This document shows positions 23,006 through 35,075 of a stretch of 64,000 nt of DNA, in pieces; position 1 is the stretch's first letter, and the number at the start of each line of letters is the position of its first letter. A program made the translations under genes and the position numbers. Source of the DNA: Cycas panzhihuaensis. Its lineage: Eukaryota; Cycadophyta. Location of the stretch: NCBI GenBank assembly GCA_023213395.1, contig CM041465.1, positions 102,121,741 through 102,185,740 on the forward strand, given 5' to 3'. The notes under the pieces were generated by a model. It made no database searches. It saw only the letters and a program-made list of their open reading frames with translations, and was not told the DNA's origin.

Positions 23006-23822
23006 TGAGGGAATAATATGTACATAAAATTTATTCTCGATTTTAGTAAGAGAACTTCAAAGGGGAGAATAAAAGTGAGTAGGATATAGGGGAAACATCC
23101 CTAAGATCAAGAGAGAATAACCTAGAAGGATTACACGTTCCATCCACATAAGTCTAGAGTTAGTTAGTTTATGTAGTAACCAAGGCTACTAAATAAAACA
23201 ACCAACGCCGATCTTATAGGAATGGAGGTCTATATCATGCCAACAACCCAAATAGGTAGTTAAACATAATTCAAAGGACATGCATAAGAAGAGTCATAGG
23301 AATCCATATCAACATTGAGTGACCTTGACTGACCAATGTTCATATGATACTTCTTAAAAGAAAACTCAAAACCCATCAAATAGATATAAGAATCTACTTA
23401 ACAAGAATTAAATTTTTTGGGTATGCCAGATTCTCCTTTGGTTGCTTCCATGTGCAGGAGGCTTTTAGGAACTTACACCCTACCAAGACCCTCTTTGGCC
23501 CAAGATTCTCATGTGGGCCTATTTTAGGTATCTTCTTCCATTCCTAAGTCTATTATACCCGAGTCCATATCATTTCTAATCTCCCTTTCAAGTTTTTTAG
23601 TAATGTTATACTTGGAGCATAAGGACCATATGCCCCCCAAGCATTGAGCTTGAGGAGAGGAATATAGTTTAGGCTCATTATGGAGTATATGTAGTTTACC
23701 CTCATTTCGGAGTGAGACAACTTGACCTTTCTAAACATAATATTAATTTTACAAGTATTGCGAATTAATAGTCCTTCAAAATTTGATACCCTTGAGAGTG
23801 GCTAAGTAATAGGCTATATTAT

Positions 23823-24750
23823 CTAGATCTTTGATGACCAAGTAGGGACTGACCTACTTGGGAGTAAACATTTTCTTTTTGACATGTAGTTATTCCAACA
23901 TGAGAACTTTTTCACCCACTCAAAACTTTCTAGGCCTAAGGTATTTATCATGAGTCGCTTAGGCTCTAACCTTAAAAGATAAATTCTTTTAATAGTTTTC
24001 ATAAAAGATTTCAAGCTCAAAAAGCCAAGACTACCTTGGGCATTCCTTATTTGTAAATTCTTTAAGTGACACTCAGAGTGAGGGGATCTCAACCTTTAAG
24101 GGAAGAATAGCTTTGGTTCCATACACTAAAGAGAAAGATGTCATTCTTGTCACATTTCATATAGAAGCCCGCAAGGCATGAGACAATTAAATGTGCCAAT
24201 CCTAATGGGAAGTGATTACTGTTTTGGCTAGAATCTTAGCTATCATTTTATTGAAGGCTTCAATTTGGCCATTTGGCTGAGAATAATAAGGAGATGACAC
24301 ATGGTGTGTAATATGGAGCTTTTTACATTGTTCATTGTTATGGTTATTGTAAAAAGAGGTTCCATTATCAATGATAATAACATTAGGGATCCCAAATCTA
24401 CAAATGATATGTTGGAATATGAATGTGGTAATTACCTTCTCTATTGTAGTAATTAATAGAATATTCTCACTCTATTTTGCAAAATATTTTACAGCAGTTA
24501 AGATAAGCTTATGACCATGTGACAATGGAGGGTAAATTTTCCTGATAAGGTTAAGAACCTATTGGGAGAATGGCCAAGGAGAGATAACAACTTTAAGTGA
24601 CATAGGTGGTTGGTGAATTGTGGAGGAATATGCTTAACACTTCTCATATTACTATACATATACATGCACATCTTTAAAAATGGTAGGCTAGTAATACTTC
24701 ATCCTAAGGATGTGTTGGGAAATGGTTTGGCCACCAAACAGACCCCCACA
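23823..24750 (-). pseudogene. GypB integrase (decayed)
   Basis: Across frames on the minus strand: LSHGHKLILTAVKYFAKWSE (about 24,470-24,530), IIDNGTSFYNN with the second catalytic Asp (about 24,350), NGQIEAFNKMIAKILAKT with the catalytic Glu (about 24,225-24,280), and SLVYGTKAILPLKVEIPSL (about 24,090-24,145). The motifs match those of GypA (TDNGTPF, NGEVEAFNK), so the two are related. Several frameshifts separate the motifs. The 89-codon open stretch at 23,823-24,092 covers the region after the core. Confidence 0.82.
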
Positions 24751-24859
24751 TATGCCATCATGGTATTCCATCAAACCAACTTGTGCTTCTAAAGGTATGA
24801 GGCATCTTAATAAAATTCTATCAAAAGAGAGCTTACAAAGAACTTCATCTAAAAGTAAA

Positions 24860-25500
24860 TATTGGTATACTTCTTAGACTCTCTTCCTTTTTTTGGAAGA
24901 GGCGCTCAGAGGATAGGCTTAATCTTGTAAGTAGCCTTGAATATCCTTGTACTAATTGATTTCATTTATAATAATATCAGCATGGAAAATGTGCTCATAG
25001 GGGAGCAAGTCATTGACAATGTCATTACATTCATTAGGAAGGGGTGATATGGTTAAGTGCTTAGTAATAACCATTCCTTTCTTTGACTTGTGATCGAGTA
25101 TCAATAAGTCAAACTCTTAAAGCAATAAAGCCTATTTACCTACTCGCCTAATGAGATTAGTCTTAGTAAGTAAGATTTAAATTAGATTTGATTGTGTAAT
25201 GCTATAGGTGGTATTACTAAATAAATATTGGCATAAATTCCTAGTTTAAATCTAGGGCCAAGCACTCCTTTTCAGATAATGAGTAATTTGCCTTTGTGAC
25301 AACCAATGTGTAGCTAATAAAATATATGGTTTTCCCATACCCAAACTTGTCTTCCTAGGCAAGCATGCCCCTAAGGGTTTTCTCGGAGGAAGAGGTATGC
25401 AAAATGAAGGGTTTATCAAATATTGGCAGAGCAAGGGTAGGAGCAAAAACCAATGTCTATTTGAGTTTATTAAATAAATTTTGAATGATCAAGGTCCATT
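24860..25500 (-). pseudogene. GypB RNase H (decayed)
   Basis: Minus-strand reading near 25,260-25,440 gives KPFILHTSSSEKTLRGMLA, then KTIYFISYTLVV and NYSLSEKECLAL, the standard Ty3/gypsy RNase H start. The expected catalytic Asp (usually in the Y-x-D/S-A-S context) is replaced by Thr/Ser. Downstream the frame fills with stops. Confidence 0.75.
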
Positions 25501-26600
25501 TGAGAGAGGCTCCTTTCTTAAGGAGGTTCATGAGGGGTTTCACATTTATAGTGAAGTTAGCTATAAATCATTGAAGAAACCCTAGTCTTCTAAGAAATAA
25601 CTTGATTTAATTTTGGTTATGAGGTGGGGGTATTTCAACTATAACTTTCACCTTATCAAGTTCTACCTTGATGCCATCCTTTGAAATAATATTGTTTAGT
25701 ATCTTGCCTAAGGTAACAACAAATATGCATTTATTGGGATTGAAGCACAATTGATACTTACGATAACTTTTGAAAATAGTTCTTAGATCATGAATATGAT
25801 CCTTTTGGTAACATGACGACCCCAACATATCATCTAGGTAGACCACAATTATGATACCAATCAAGTCATGAAAGATAAATACCATCACTCATTAGTGAGT
25901 AGCTCATGTATTCTTTATGCTAAAAGGTATGACCTTACAAGTGAATGTCCCCCATGGTGCATTGAATACAATTTTATGATGGTCTTTAGGTGAGAAAAGA
26001 ATCTAATTACACTTAAAGTTCATCCATAAGGGACATTACTTCAAAGTTGATAGTTTGATGCCATATTTGGTTAATGAATGGTAGTGGAAAATTATCTTTG
26101 AGGTAGACATTATTAATATCATAAAAGTCAATACATATATAAATTGAGCCATTCTATTTAGCAATAGGTATGATGTTTAATGCCTATTGCTAATAATCCA
26201 CCACCTCAATAAAACTAACTTTTAAAAGTTTTTTGATCTTTTACTTAAATTGCCACAGATAAGTAAGAATGAATGGGCCTTTGCCTTTGCCCCTTAGGCT
26301 TGGCCCTAAGAGTGATGGTAATATTATGTACTACAACATTAGGGTGAAGGTCCTTTATATCATTGTAGTCCTAAATGAAGATAGAAGAGAACTCTAAAAG
26401 AGTTCCTTAAGTTCCTTAATTTTATAGGGGGAGCACTTAGCTCCCACTTTGGTCACCCTAGGTTTATTGTTGATTTCAAGGTTGATGTTGATGTTGTCTC
26501 CTACCAATATGGAGTTATCCTCCTTAAAGTGAAGAGGAATGAAGTCTATCAAAGGTGGAGGAGAAGAAGTATTTTGACTCAAATCAACTAAAGGTTATGT
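25501..26600 (-). pseudogene. GypB reverse transcriptase and linker (decayed)
   Basis: The 93-codon open stretch 25,607-25,888 reads IIIVVYLDDMLGSS, the palm active site with both aspartates, then DHIHDLRTIFKSYRKYQL and PNKCIFVVTLGKILNNIIS, typical of Ty3/gypsy. Upstream (26,394-26,582) LIDFIPLHFKEDNSI and PYKIKELKELF form the usual segment between protease and polymerase. Between them the polymerase N-terminal half (about 25,900-26,390) survives only in shifted frames. Confidence 0.82.
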
Positions 26601-27385
26601 TGGATATGCTTGGCATAGACAAGCCTATGACGATTTGGTGGGAAAATAAGAGAAGTTCCTACTAAATATTCCAAAATAGCCTCATCATTTTCGAATCGAT
26701 TAAGATAAAAATGGCTCTTAGAACTAGACCTTCCTGAGAAGGAGGATCATGAGGATGTAAATCAAATGTGCTCAACTCCTAAGATGACATATTAGAAACA
26801 TAGGAAAGAATATCAACAAGAGCAGTTTGCTCTAGGGAAGGACCCATTTAAGGAGGAAATCCTAGACAAGTTGAGTGAATAGATCAAACTATAAATTATG
26901 AGCAAGTTGAGTTATTAGATCAAAAGAGAGAATGATAAGGGGGAAAGCATCTTCCTCATTTTTAAAGGGTAGGCTTGCAATGAGATAGATTGAAGGAGGA
27001 TCAACTTATGGAAAGACCATGGTGATCATATTAACCTCTTTTGGATTAACCTTACTTTCTACTAGGAGAGGTTCTATTGTAAAATATTATCCAAATCCCC
27101 ATGAATCAAAAGGACAAAGATTGTATCAACCAATGATATAGAGTGTTTAATGGGTTTTCTCTTGTACTTAATGGCCTTAAGCTCGCCTTCATGAAGGAAT
27201 TTGAGCTCTCTAAAGAGTGAAGAATAAATAGTTGACATTTGACTAATCCACAATTAACCTAGTAACATATTCAAGTCAAGAGCAATGATGGTCATCTAAA
27301 TTATGACTGTTTTTTCTACTAGTGTGAGGGGGAGGGTAACTTGACCTATAGGAGTCTTTTGATTCTTATCATAGCCATTACACAC
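26601..27385 (-). other. GypB pol spacer region, poorly readable
   Basis: Between protease and the pre-polymerase segment. Short charged stretches on the minus strand, but no domain I can name. Confidence 0.35.
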
Positions 27386-27840
27386 CTAATTTATAGGTTC
27401 AAATAATGATACCTCTAAATCCTCCAAGAGTTGGAGAGAAATGGCATTAATTATAGACCCTTTATTAACTATACATCTCTTAATATTAATATCTATTTTA
27501 TGGATCTCAATATAGAAGGGGGATGTATCATTATGATTCCTCTCCTCCTCACTAGCTATTATGAGAGGGTTAAATAATAAAGTGGGTTTGCTAGGTGTAG
27601 AAGGCCTAGGCACTCCTAAAGTATCAAGAAAGAGTTGCTTTTGGTCAAGAAAACTCTTAAGAAGATCCATGATATATATCTTGGCTAGGACAATCTTTAA
27701 CTCTTCTATAAGTAAGAAGGCACCCTCCTTTGTATATTGTGAAATAGACCTAAAATGAATAAGCTTAACTAGTATTTGATTAGAGGAATCCAACATCTTA
27801 GATAAGGAATCATCATTGAGGGGTTTAGTTATGGCGGGGA
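27386..27840 (-). pseudogene. GypB aspartic protease (decayed)
   Basis: A 136-codon open stretch. Near its C-terminus RCIVNKGSIINAISLQLLED corresponds to the family's VDxGSSxN active-site region; the catalytic Asp is changed to Asn here. The N-terminal half, with charged helices (LLIEELKIVLAKIYIMDLL), matches the gag-protease linker. The intact protein would cleave the polyprotein. Confidence 0.75.
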
Positions 27841-28406
27841 CTTAGTTTTCTCCACCATGGTAATGGTCTTTTGAGGCTTTCTACTCTTGGGAGGTGGTTT
27901 ATTTTGGGACTTTACTTTCTTAGTATTATGTTTAGGTGATAGGAAGTGTTTCTTCTTAGACTCAAAATCTAAGTTTTTAGCTTTACTATCATCTTTGGGT
28001 TTAGCTTTGCCATTATCATCGAGAGGCTTCTTATTATGGTTAAGTTAAGGATCTCTATGGATTAATTAGTCTTGGGTTGGTTTGTCATTAGCTTGACAAC
28101 GTTGAGCAAAATCCTTAATCTTGTAATAACTATTTTGATTGTGTGAGCTAGTCCTATGGTAGGGACACCAAAGTGTCCGTTTAAAGGGTTGACTATCAGA
28201 ATCTTGATCTTTCTTTTTCTTAGCATAATGGATGACTTTTGTTTTCCTTTTAACTATAAGAATAGGAGATGAGTCAATGTGAAACTTGGTATTGATAGAC
28301 CTCTCTAAGGCTCGAATAATAGATGTAAGGAGATCATAGGTGTAATCACCTTGGGAAGATTTTGATTCTTAGGTACAATTAGATCTATCTTTAGGTACAA
28401 GAGGTA
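27841..28406 (-). pseudogene. GypB gag, C-terminal part
   Basis: Minus-strand reading contains LWCPYHRTSSHNQNSYYKI, a degenerate gag zinc-finger segment, preceded by KKKKDQDSDSQPFKRT and followed by a long lysine- and proline-rich tail (NKPPPKSRKPQKT). It is truncated at 28,407 by Copia-2. Confidence 0.65.
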
Positions 28407-28508
28407 TGAAAGTGTATTTCACTTAAGTGATCTAATTTAAAGTTTACTTAAGACCCTTTTTAGAAACAATCAACTAATATAATGACCATGTAATATTAAC
28501 CCGTTTCA
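28407..28508 (-). repeat. Copia-2 3' LTR, truncated
   Basis: AAAGTGTATTTCACTTAAG through CCCGTTTCA matches 35,787-35,886. The outer roughly 190 bp are missing. Confidence 0.85.
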
Positions 28509-28524
28509 ATCTCCCCCTTAATGG
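28509..28524 (-). other. Copia-2 polypurine tract
   Basis: On the minus strand CCATTAAGGGGGAGAT precedes TGAAACGGG, the LTR start. Confidence 0.8.
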
Positions 28525-28810
28525 TAGAAGGTCATTTCATTCTATTTTATTCTATTCTATGAGGTCTTCATTTGAGCCTCTTACAAAGCAAACTACTATG
28601 ACATTTTTGTGGAAAACCCTCATGGGGAAGAAAATCCACAGATTTTCTAATCTACTAACTTAGCTCAGGCGACTATTTAAATGAAGCCAAATAGCCAATC
28701 AGTATAATAAATTTTGTAGCTGAAATCTACTAGGTCTCCATATACCATTTGGTTATCCCCTATGCCCTTTCAGGTTTTCATAGGTTCTAATTTTCTAAAA
28801 TGATACAACC

Positions 28811-28918
28811 CTTACCCTTTCGCACTCACAAGGGGCTTTCATGAATGGGATAGAGCAGAGACTTACTCTTGTCCTTCTGTGCTCACAAGGGGTTTTCATA
28901 AATGAGACAGAGTATGAT
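28811..28918. repeat. 57-bp duplication in the Copia-2 3' untranslated region
   Basis: CTCACAAGGGGCTTTCATGA at 28,825 recurs as CTCACAAGGGGTTTTCATAA at 28,882. The same duplicated structure lies at 43,345-43,460 in Copia-3. Confidence 0.8.
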
Positions 28919-28983
28919 AGTCCTATTGTCATCTCCTTCAATCAGTCGGAGATGGAGGTCCTAAGGCTGAGTTGTTTTCGAAA

Positions 28984-30660
28984 CTATTCAAATTTCACCC
29001 TCTTTAGTGGTTTGATGAAGATATCGACCATTTGATCTGCTATGAGGAAGTACTCTAGCTGAATTGTGTCATCATAAACTAGTTCTCTAATCTTGTAGAC
29101 TTTTGTACTTATATGTTTAGTACGATCATGAAATACAAGATTTTTAGCCATTTGGATTATAGATTGATTATCTACATGTAAGTTAGTAGAACTTGTTTGG
29201 GTGGTATTTAATATATTCAACAATGGTTTAAGCCATATCACCTCCTTGTTTGTTTCAGAAGAAACAATATATTTAGCTTCGGTAGTTGAGTATGCAACTA
29301 TCTTCTGTCGTATGGATCTCCATGATATTGGTGTTGTTCCAAGAAATGTTACGTACCCAAATGTAGATCTTCCTGTGTCTTTATCTCCAACAAAGTTTGA
29401 GTTTTTGTATGCATAAAATATAAATTTTGTATTAAGTTCATACAACAGACCATATTTGCTGGTCGTCTTCAAGTACGTCAATACTCGTATAGTAGTTTGC
29501 CAGTGATTTTGCTTAGGATTTGTTATGAATCTTGCAGGAATGCCGATAGAGTGTGCAATATCTAGCCTTGTGTTGGTAGTATAGATGAGACTACCTACAA
29601 GTTGCCTGTAAAGTGTTGCATCGGCCTCCTTAGTGTCACCATCAGCTAAGAGTTTAACATTAGGTTCCATAGGTATAGCCACTGGTCGAGTACCTTCCAA
29701 CTGAAACTTTGTTAGAAAATCGTTGATATATTTTTTTTGGGAGAGAAATATTTTGCCATTCTTTTGAGTTACTTCAATTTCCAAGTAATATTTCATCAAT
29801 TCGAGGTCAGACAATTCAAAAGTTTTAGTAAAGTCCTTCAATTGGCTGATTACCTATTCACTATTCCCTGCTATTAGCATATCATCCACAAAGATTAAGA
29901 GGTAAGTGACTTTATCATTTTGGCGCTTGTTGAATAGTGTTGCATCAATATTTTGTTACAAAATTCATATCCAAGTTGCCTCATTCTTTTAGATAATTTG
30001 GTAAATCAAGCATAAGGGGCTTGTTTTAGGCTGTACAAGGACTTTCTGAGCCTGTAAACTTTATGCTCCTAATTGATAATCTTGTATCCTTCTAGTTGAG
30101 CCATGTAAATTTCTTCTTTAAGGTCTCTATTAAGAAATGTGGTCTTAACATCAAGTTGGTGGATTTTCTAACCCTGTTGAGTAGCCAACGCTATAAGAGT
30201 TTTGATTATAGGCCACTTGGTTATAGGAGCAAATATTTCAGTGTAGTCGATGCCTTCCCTTTGCGTGAATCGTTTTGTTACCAATCTCGCCTTATGTTTT
30301 TCTAGGGTACCATCTAATATGTACTTGTTTTTGAACATCTATTTGTTTTAAACTACCTTTCTTCCAAGTGGTAGATAAATAAGCTTCCATGTACCATTTT
30401 TTATAAGAGATTGGTACTTTTCGTTCATGGTATTTCTCCAAGTTGTATGCTTTACAACGTTTTGGTATGTTAGGGGCTCTTCATTAAGAGTAAGGTGCAG
30501 TTCTGTTGGTTCAAGCTCAATGAAAAGCGATTAATGCATCCTTGCCCTATGGGCACTTGTAGTGCCAGTTTTTTCTATCTCATCTAGTTGTACGTCCTTG
30601 TGTAGCTAGTAGGCTTCGTGAAAACCTCGAGTTGAAAATGGGATTTTCATTTCCATAGCC
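28984..30660 (-). pseudogene. Copia-2 reverse transcriptase and RNase H (decayed, long open part)
   Basis: A 285-codon open stretch (28,984-29,841) runs from ELSDLELMKYYLEIEV through YRQLVGSLIYTTNTR to IADQMVDIFIKPL. Just upstream the palm motif reads LLIFVDDMLIAG (FVDDM at 29,878-29,892), followed by a stop. Further upstream LKQAPYA and the fingers region are broken. In RNase H the usual TDSDWAGD is FYAYKNSNFVGD, so the first catalytic Asp is lost; TEAKYI and HVDNQS keep the later acidic residues. Confidence 0.88.
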
Positions 30661-31000
30661 TCTTAGTCTTTATTTTGATCTTAAAAAAGATCATGTGAAA
30701 TGTTTGGCATGAAGGAAGTTGACGATGCTGAAGAAGATGGGTCAGTCACTGATGTTAAAGAAGGTGATCCTTCTACTATGGCTTTGCCTTTGTCAACTTG
30801 GCTATTTTCAAATGATGGTACTAGATATGCACACATTGGCTGCGAGTCACAACTTGTATCCTTCGTGGCTCTATTATCAAAATCCAAGATTTTAAGCAAC
30901 TGTTGAGCATCTTCCCCCCTAAATTTTAGAATCTAGACATCAAATTCAATAGCATCATTAAATCGGTATAAAGGTAGCTTCGAATCAAGTCGAGTAATTG
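30661..31000 (-). other. Copia-2 integrase-polymerase linker
   Basis: Minus strand encodes a Ser- and Pro-rich stretch (GSPSLTSVTDPSSSASSTSF), the usual low-complexity linker between integrase and polymerase. Confidence 0.5.
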
Positions 31001-31990
31001 ATCTTCAGTCTCTGTAAAGATAATGATTTTATGTTATGAAGGTAGGAAAACCTTGTATCTCTTTTTGTCTATAGGGTATCCGACAAAGATGCCTTTGAGG
31101 GCTCTATCTTAGAGCTTGTTTTTGTGTTTCTAGAGAATGTGATCATAACAAGAGCCAAAAATTTTGAAGTGGGAGATAGAGGGGGTTTGTCCATACTACA
31201 ATTCATATGGAGAGGGGACGAACTTAGAGGGACTAACGGTGTTGATGCAATACACGACAGTCCAGATAATCTCAGCCCAAAGATAGATAGGGACATTCTT
31301 ATATATTAGCATAGCATGAGCCATACTCATGATGGTCCTATTCATGCGCTTGTAAACTCTATTTTGTTGGGGTGTACCAACAACAGTGATATGATGTATG
31401 ATCCCATGGTGACGTAGATACGATTCAAACTTATTAGAGGTGTACTCGCCACCATTGTCAATCCTAAGTATTTTGATCTTGAATCTAGATTCATTTTCCA
31501 CTCAGACCTTGAAAGCTTGAAACATAGAAAAGGCTTTATCTTTCTTTGTATGAAAAGCAACCCATACTTTCTTGATAAAATCATCAATGAAAGTAATATA
31601 GTACCACTTATGTTTGAGAGAAGAGATGGGCATAGGACTGCATATATCTGAGTGTACAAGTTGCAAACGTTGGCTGGATTTCCACTGACTATGGGGAAAG
31701 GGTTATCTTTAAGATTTGGCAATGATACATGCTTTGCATTTGAAGGGCTTAAAGGAGAGCCTAGACATACTAAGAAGAGTGGCATGTGGTTCTCTTAAAT
31801 GATTAATTTTGATATGGCCCATATAAACATGCCATAGGGCCACTTGGAATAACTTTTGAGGAGTCAAGGTTGTTGTAAAAGCAGAGTCATCATCAACATA
31901 GTTAGCTTCAGAGGATGGTGAGCCAATTAGGCAAAAAAGTTTGCCATCAAGAATTTCGGTCATAACCACAGCATTTGAAGGAGGATGAAT
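31001..31990 (-). pseudogene. Copia-2 integrase (decayed, catalytic Glu lost)
   Basis: Open stretch 31,709-31,969 gives the pre-integrase zinc finger LWHVYMGHIKINHL ... FKCKACIIAKS, with all HHCC ligands. Open stretch 31,196-31,501 gives LRIDNGGEYTSNKF, with the second catalytic Asp, and QQNRVYKRMNRTI, where the normal catalytic Glu of the ERMNRT motif is Lys. YLWAEIIWTVVYCINTVSP follows. A frameshift near 31,500 separates the two parts. Confidence 0.87.
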
Positions 31991-32298
31991 GATATAGAGA
32001 GTTTAATTATTTACAGTTACACTAAGATCAAATCCACGAGAGACAAGGGTGGATAGGGAGAGCAGGTTTTTCTTTAGAGTTGAAATATATAAAACATCAA
32101 CAAGGGTAAAATCTGGAAGGCCTAGGAGTTTCAGGCAAATAGTCCCAAGTCCTTCGACTGGCTGAGATGATTTGTCAATCATGTAGATAACACCACAAAC
32201 TTTAGAGTCAAAATCCTGAAAGAACTAGCGATGATAAGTCATATGTTATGTTGTTCTAGTATCCATGATTCAAGATGAAGTATTTGAGGTGGCACTAT
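31991..32298 (-). pseudogene. Copia-2 protease region (poorly readable)
   Basis: Minus-strand fragments such as SLSTLVSRGFDL and LLGLPDFTLVDVLYISTLK resemble the segment between copia protease and integrase. The catalytic triad cannot be read clearly. Confidence 0.5.
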
Positions 32299-33480
32299 TT
32301 ATAACGTCAAGTGGTGAAGGCAAAAGTGAATAAGCATAGCCACAATGAGCCTCAATATACTTAGTGGATCTATCAATAACATTTGATGAAGTGGTCCCAA
32401 TTCTTTGAAGGTGTGCATGAGCAAATTGCGTTCCACCAAAAGCATCTTCAAAAGAAGTATTATCAACATTATATGCACCATAGCATTGTTGATAGCTTGG
32501 TAGTTTGTTGGTGGTAGTTCTGCAATTTTTGGCATAGTGTCATTTTTTATTACAACTTTGGCAAACAATTATTTGATTTCTAGTCCCATAAGAAGTATTG
32601 GGCTGGTTGGATTGTCTGATTACTGGATCTAGGTCTAGGTTGATTATTTTGGCCTTGGCCTTGAGAGTGTTTTTGTTGGAGTTGAGGAGCCTATTGACTA
32701 AGAGGACATTATCCTTATTGTCTACCTCTGCCTCTTCCATAAGAATAACCACCTCTGCGAGAGTATTGACCTTGATTTTTGGTATAAAAAAGATCTTCTT
32801 CCACTTCAAAAGCAGCATCAACTGGATATGATGTAGTGGCAAAGTTGGTATCAAAGGTCTTATCAAATTCAATAAACTTATCAACAAGAGTCTCAAAGTT
32901 TAGGGTCTTTAAAGTGACACTAGATTTAAGATTTCCTAGTAGATTTTTGTAATCTGGGATATTGAGACATGACTGAATTAAGAAAGTTCATGTAATGCAT
33001 TGAGTTTTGAAATCTTTATCAATGACTTGCTTGATTGGATGAAGGAGATTGATTGTCTCACTTGTGTATCCTTTCTACATTTTTAATTTATTCATCTTCA
33101 GCACTAAGTGAACAAATTCTAAGTCTAATTTAGTGTCAAAGTTCTTCTTAAGAACTTCAAGAAAATTTCATGCTGTATTATTTATAGCTTCATCAATGAG
33201 ATTATGTAGGGAATAATCAGTGACAAGAAGTATTCTTGCACAGATTTTATCATCATCAAGTTCTTATTGGCATTTTGCTGCAGCTTCAGTGGGAGCAGTT
33301 AGAGCACCTCCTCCAAAAGTAGCTGTGGTAGTTGTAGTAGTAACAAATGGTATAAATTGCAACTGATCTCTCCAAATGTCTTCATACTTTGTAGTATTTC
33401 TAATACTAGTGAACCACATGTCCTAATTTTCTTTCCCTTTAAGAATGCAATTCATATTTTGCCTAAACTGTGAAGACGTG
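32299..33480 (-). pseudogene. Copia-2 gag (decayed)
   Basis: Minus strand near 32,535-32,580 gives IIVCQSCNKK, stop, HYAKNC: a CCHC zinc knuckle with spacing C-x2-C-x4-H-x4-C whose Gly codon has become a stop. Upstream (32,600-32,900) is a Gly/Arg/Asn-rich linker in mixed frames, then the UBN2-type capsid core (about 32,900-33,300, KSNLRNYKNLL-like). It is homologous to Copia-3 gag. Confidence 0.72.
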
Positions 33481-33642
33481 ATGTCTTTTAAAAAGGAAAG
33501 AAATAAACATGGGACTATAAAAGTGATAGCAATAAATGACCAATCACTATTTACAAATAGGAGATGCAATGAAGCACTGTAGCAAAAGGAAGAAGAAGTG
33601 AGAATGGTTACTAAAAAATAAAGGGAGTAACTTAGAGAAAAG

Positions 33643-33849
33643 TCACCAATACTTGTGACAAATATTAACCTGACGCAATAGGAATATGAGAAGCACTATG
33701 ATGAAAATTAGCCACTAACACTTGTGGCAAATATTAACTTGACGCAGTAGGAATATGATAAGTACTATGATGAAAATTAACCACTAACGCTTGTGGCAAA
33801 TATTAACTTGACATAGTAGGAATATGAGAAGCAAGATGATTATGATTAC
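33643..33849. repeat. 69-bp tandem repeat, 3 units, in the Copia-2 leader
   Basis: Units start at 33,643, 33,712 and 33,781, each with CTTGTGGCAAATATTAACTT and GTAGGAATATGA. Unit 2 to unit 3 identity is very high for the first 60 bases. Confidence 0.92.
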
Positions 33850-34726
33850 ACTATGGATCACTTTTTACAAATAAGTAAGTGATTAATATATAAGATTGTA
33901 GGCCAATGTGGAAGCTAACATCATTAGGTATATACAACTTGAAACTTAAATATAGGATATGTAATCAAACCAATAACCTCTAACTTGTGTTCAACATGTA
34001 GTTGAGGTTGTTAAAAGGATGCCTAGGCTTCTAGTAGAATTAAGTTGGCCTTCACCTACGATACTCGCAATTGTGCTTGGTGATGAAATTAAAGTCACAA
34101 CGGAGCCTAGGTACTCCCAATCCTCATCCAGTTCACCAATGAAGAGCTATATACCTCCTCTAAAGAGTGGTATGTGCATACCTATGACTATGACGAATAT
34201 TAGATTGGGTATATTTTAATCTTGTAATTAAGTTTCAGTTTTTCTTGTTGCTTATCAGGATGATCCCTCATTGAGGCACTATGGAATAGCTAATCAAACC
34301 TCACCAACATTCCAGTTCAGTCTAGTCCCAACTTGAAACCTACACTTCCTTTATGGTACGACATTCTGCCAACCAAGGTATTTCAACATTGGTAAGTGTG
34401 TGAACAGGTACAAAATAGTGGAAAATAACGTACGTGATGTGTTCCTTTTAGGGAGAGTGAAAATATCATTGAATTTATATCAAACGTATATATAACTGAA
34501 AATAGAGTGTTTGCTTGGAGTGCTTTCTTGGAGTGTCTTTAGAGTACTTGCTTGAAGTAATTTAGGAGTGCTAAAATGCAATGTTGATAAGTGAGTGAGG
34601 ACACCGCATATTACTTCAATCTAGGAGTTTTTTTATTCACTTTTACAATGGGCTTTTAAGCCTTATAAAAAGAAGGAAGAAAAATTCTTCACATTTAAAA
34701 AAAAAAAAAATACAAAAAAGGTAGTC

Positions 34727-35075
34727 TTCATTAAAATAGCAATAACTTTCTTCCGTGATAACAAAATTGAGTACCGATTTTTGTGCTACAAACTAGACTT
34801 AGAGCTTCATCTTCAGAAAGTGGAATCAGGTCCAAATGAGTTTTGGAAAATGTTTGGCAATCTCGCAAAGTTGACAAAATATATATTTAAAAAATTCTTA
34901 TTAAAAATAAGTACTGTTCACTAAAACAGCAATAACTTTCTCACATGGCAACGAAATTAGATGCCAATTTTTGTGCTAGAAACTAGACTCGGAGTCTCAT
35001 CTTTACCAATTGGAACTGGGTCAATTGGAGCTCTGTAGAAGATTTTACAGGCATGTGAAGTTCAGTAAGCAGATT
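34727..35075. repeat. 190-bp tandem duplication in the Copia-2 leader
   Basis: TTCATTAAAATAGCAATAAC at 34,727 recurs as TTCACTAAAACAGCAATAAC at 34,917, and both continue with TTTTTGTGCTA-AAACTAGACT. Divergence between units is clearly higher than in the 69-bp array. Confidence 0.8.

Larger units (their letters stand above)
20349..23550 (-). other. GypB 3' non-coding region
   Basis: About 3.2 kb between the purine tract and the integrase. It holds a 46-bp tandem array (20,670-20,970), a T-run (21,058-21,077), a core shared with GypA repeats (about 21,170-21,240) and an AT microsatellite (22,971-22,998). No coding motif on either strand. A part (21.3-23.3 kb) may be further inserted DNA that I cannot identify. 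Confidence 0.55.

Noticed and set aside
23344-23547. Plus-strand antisense frame in GypB comparable to the GypA antisense frames
   Set aside because: Only 67 codons, and no similarity by eye to frame A or B. No support for a real gene.
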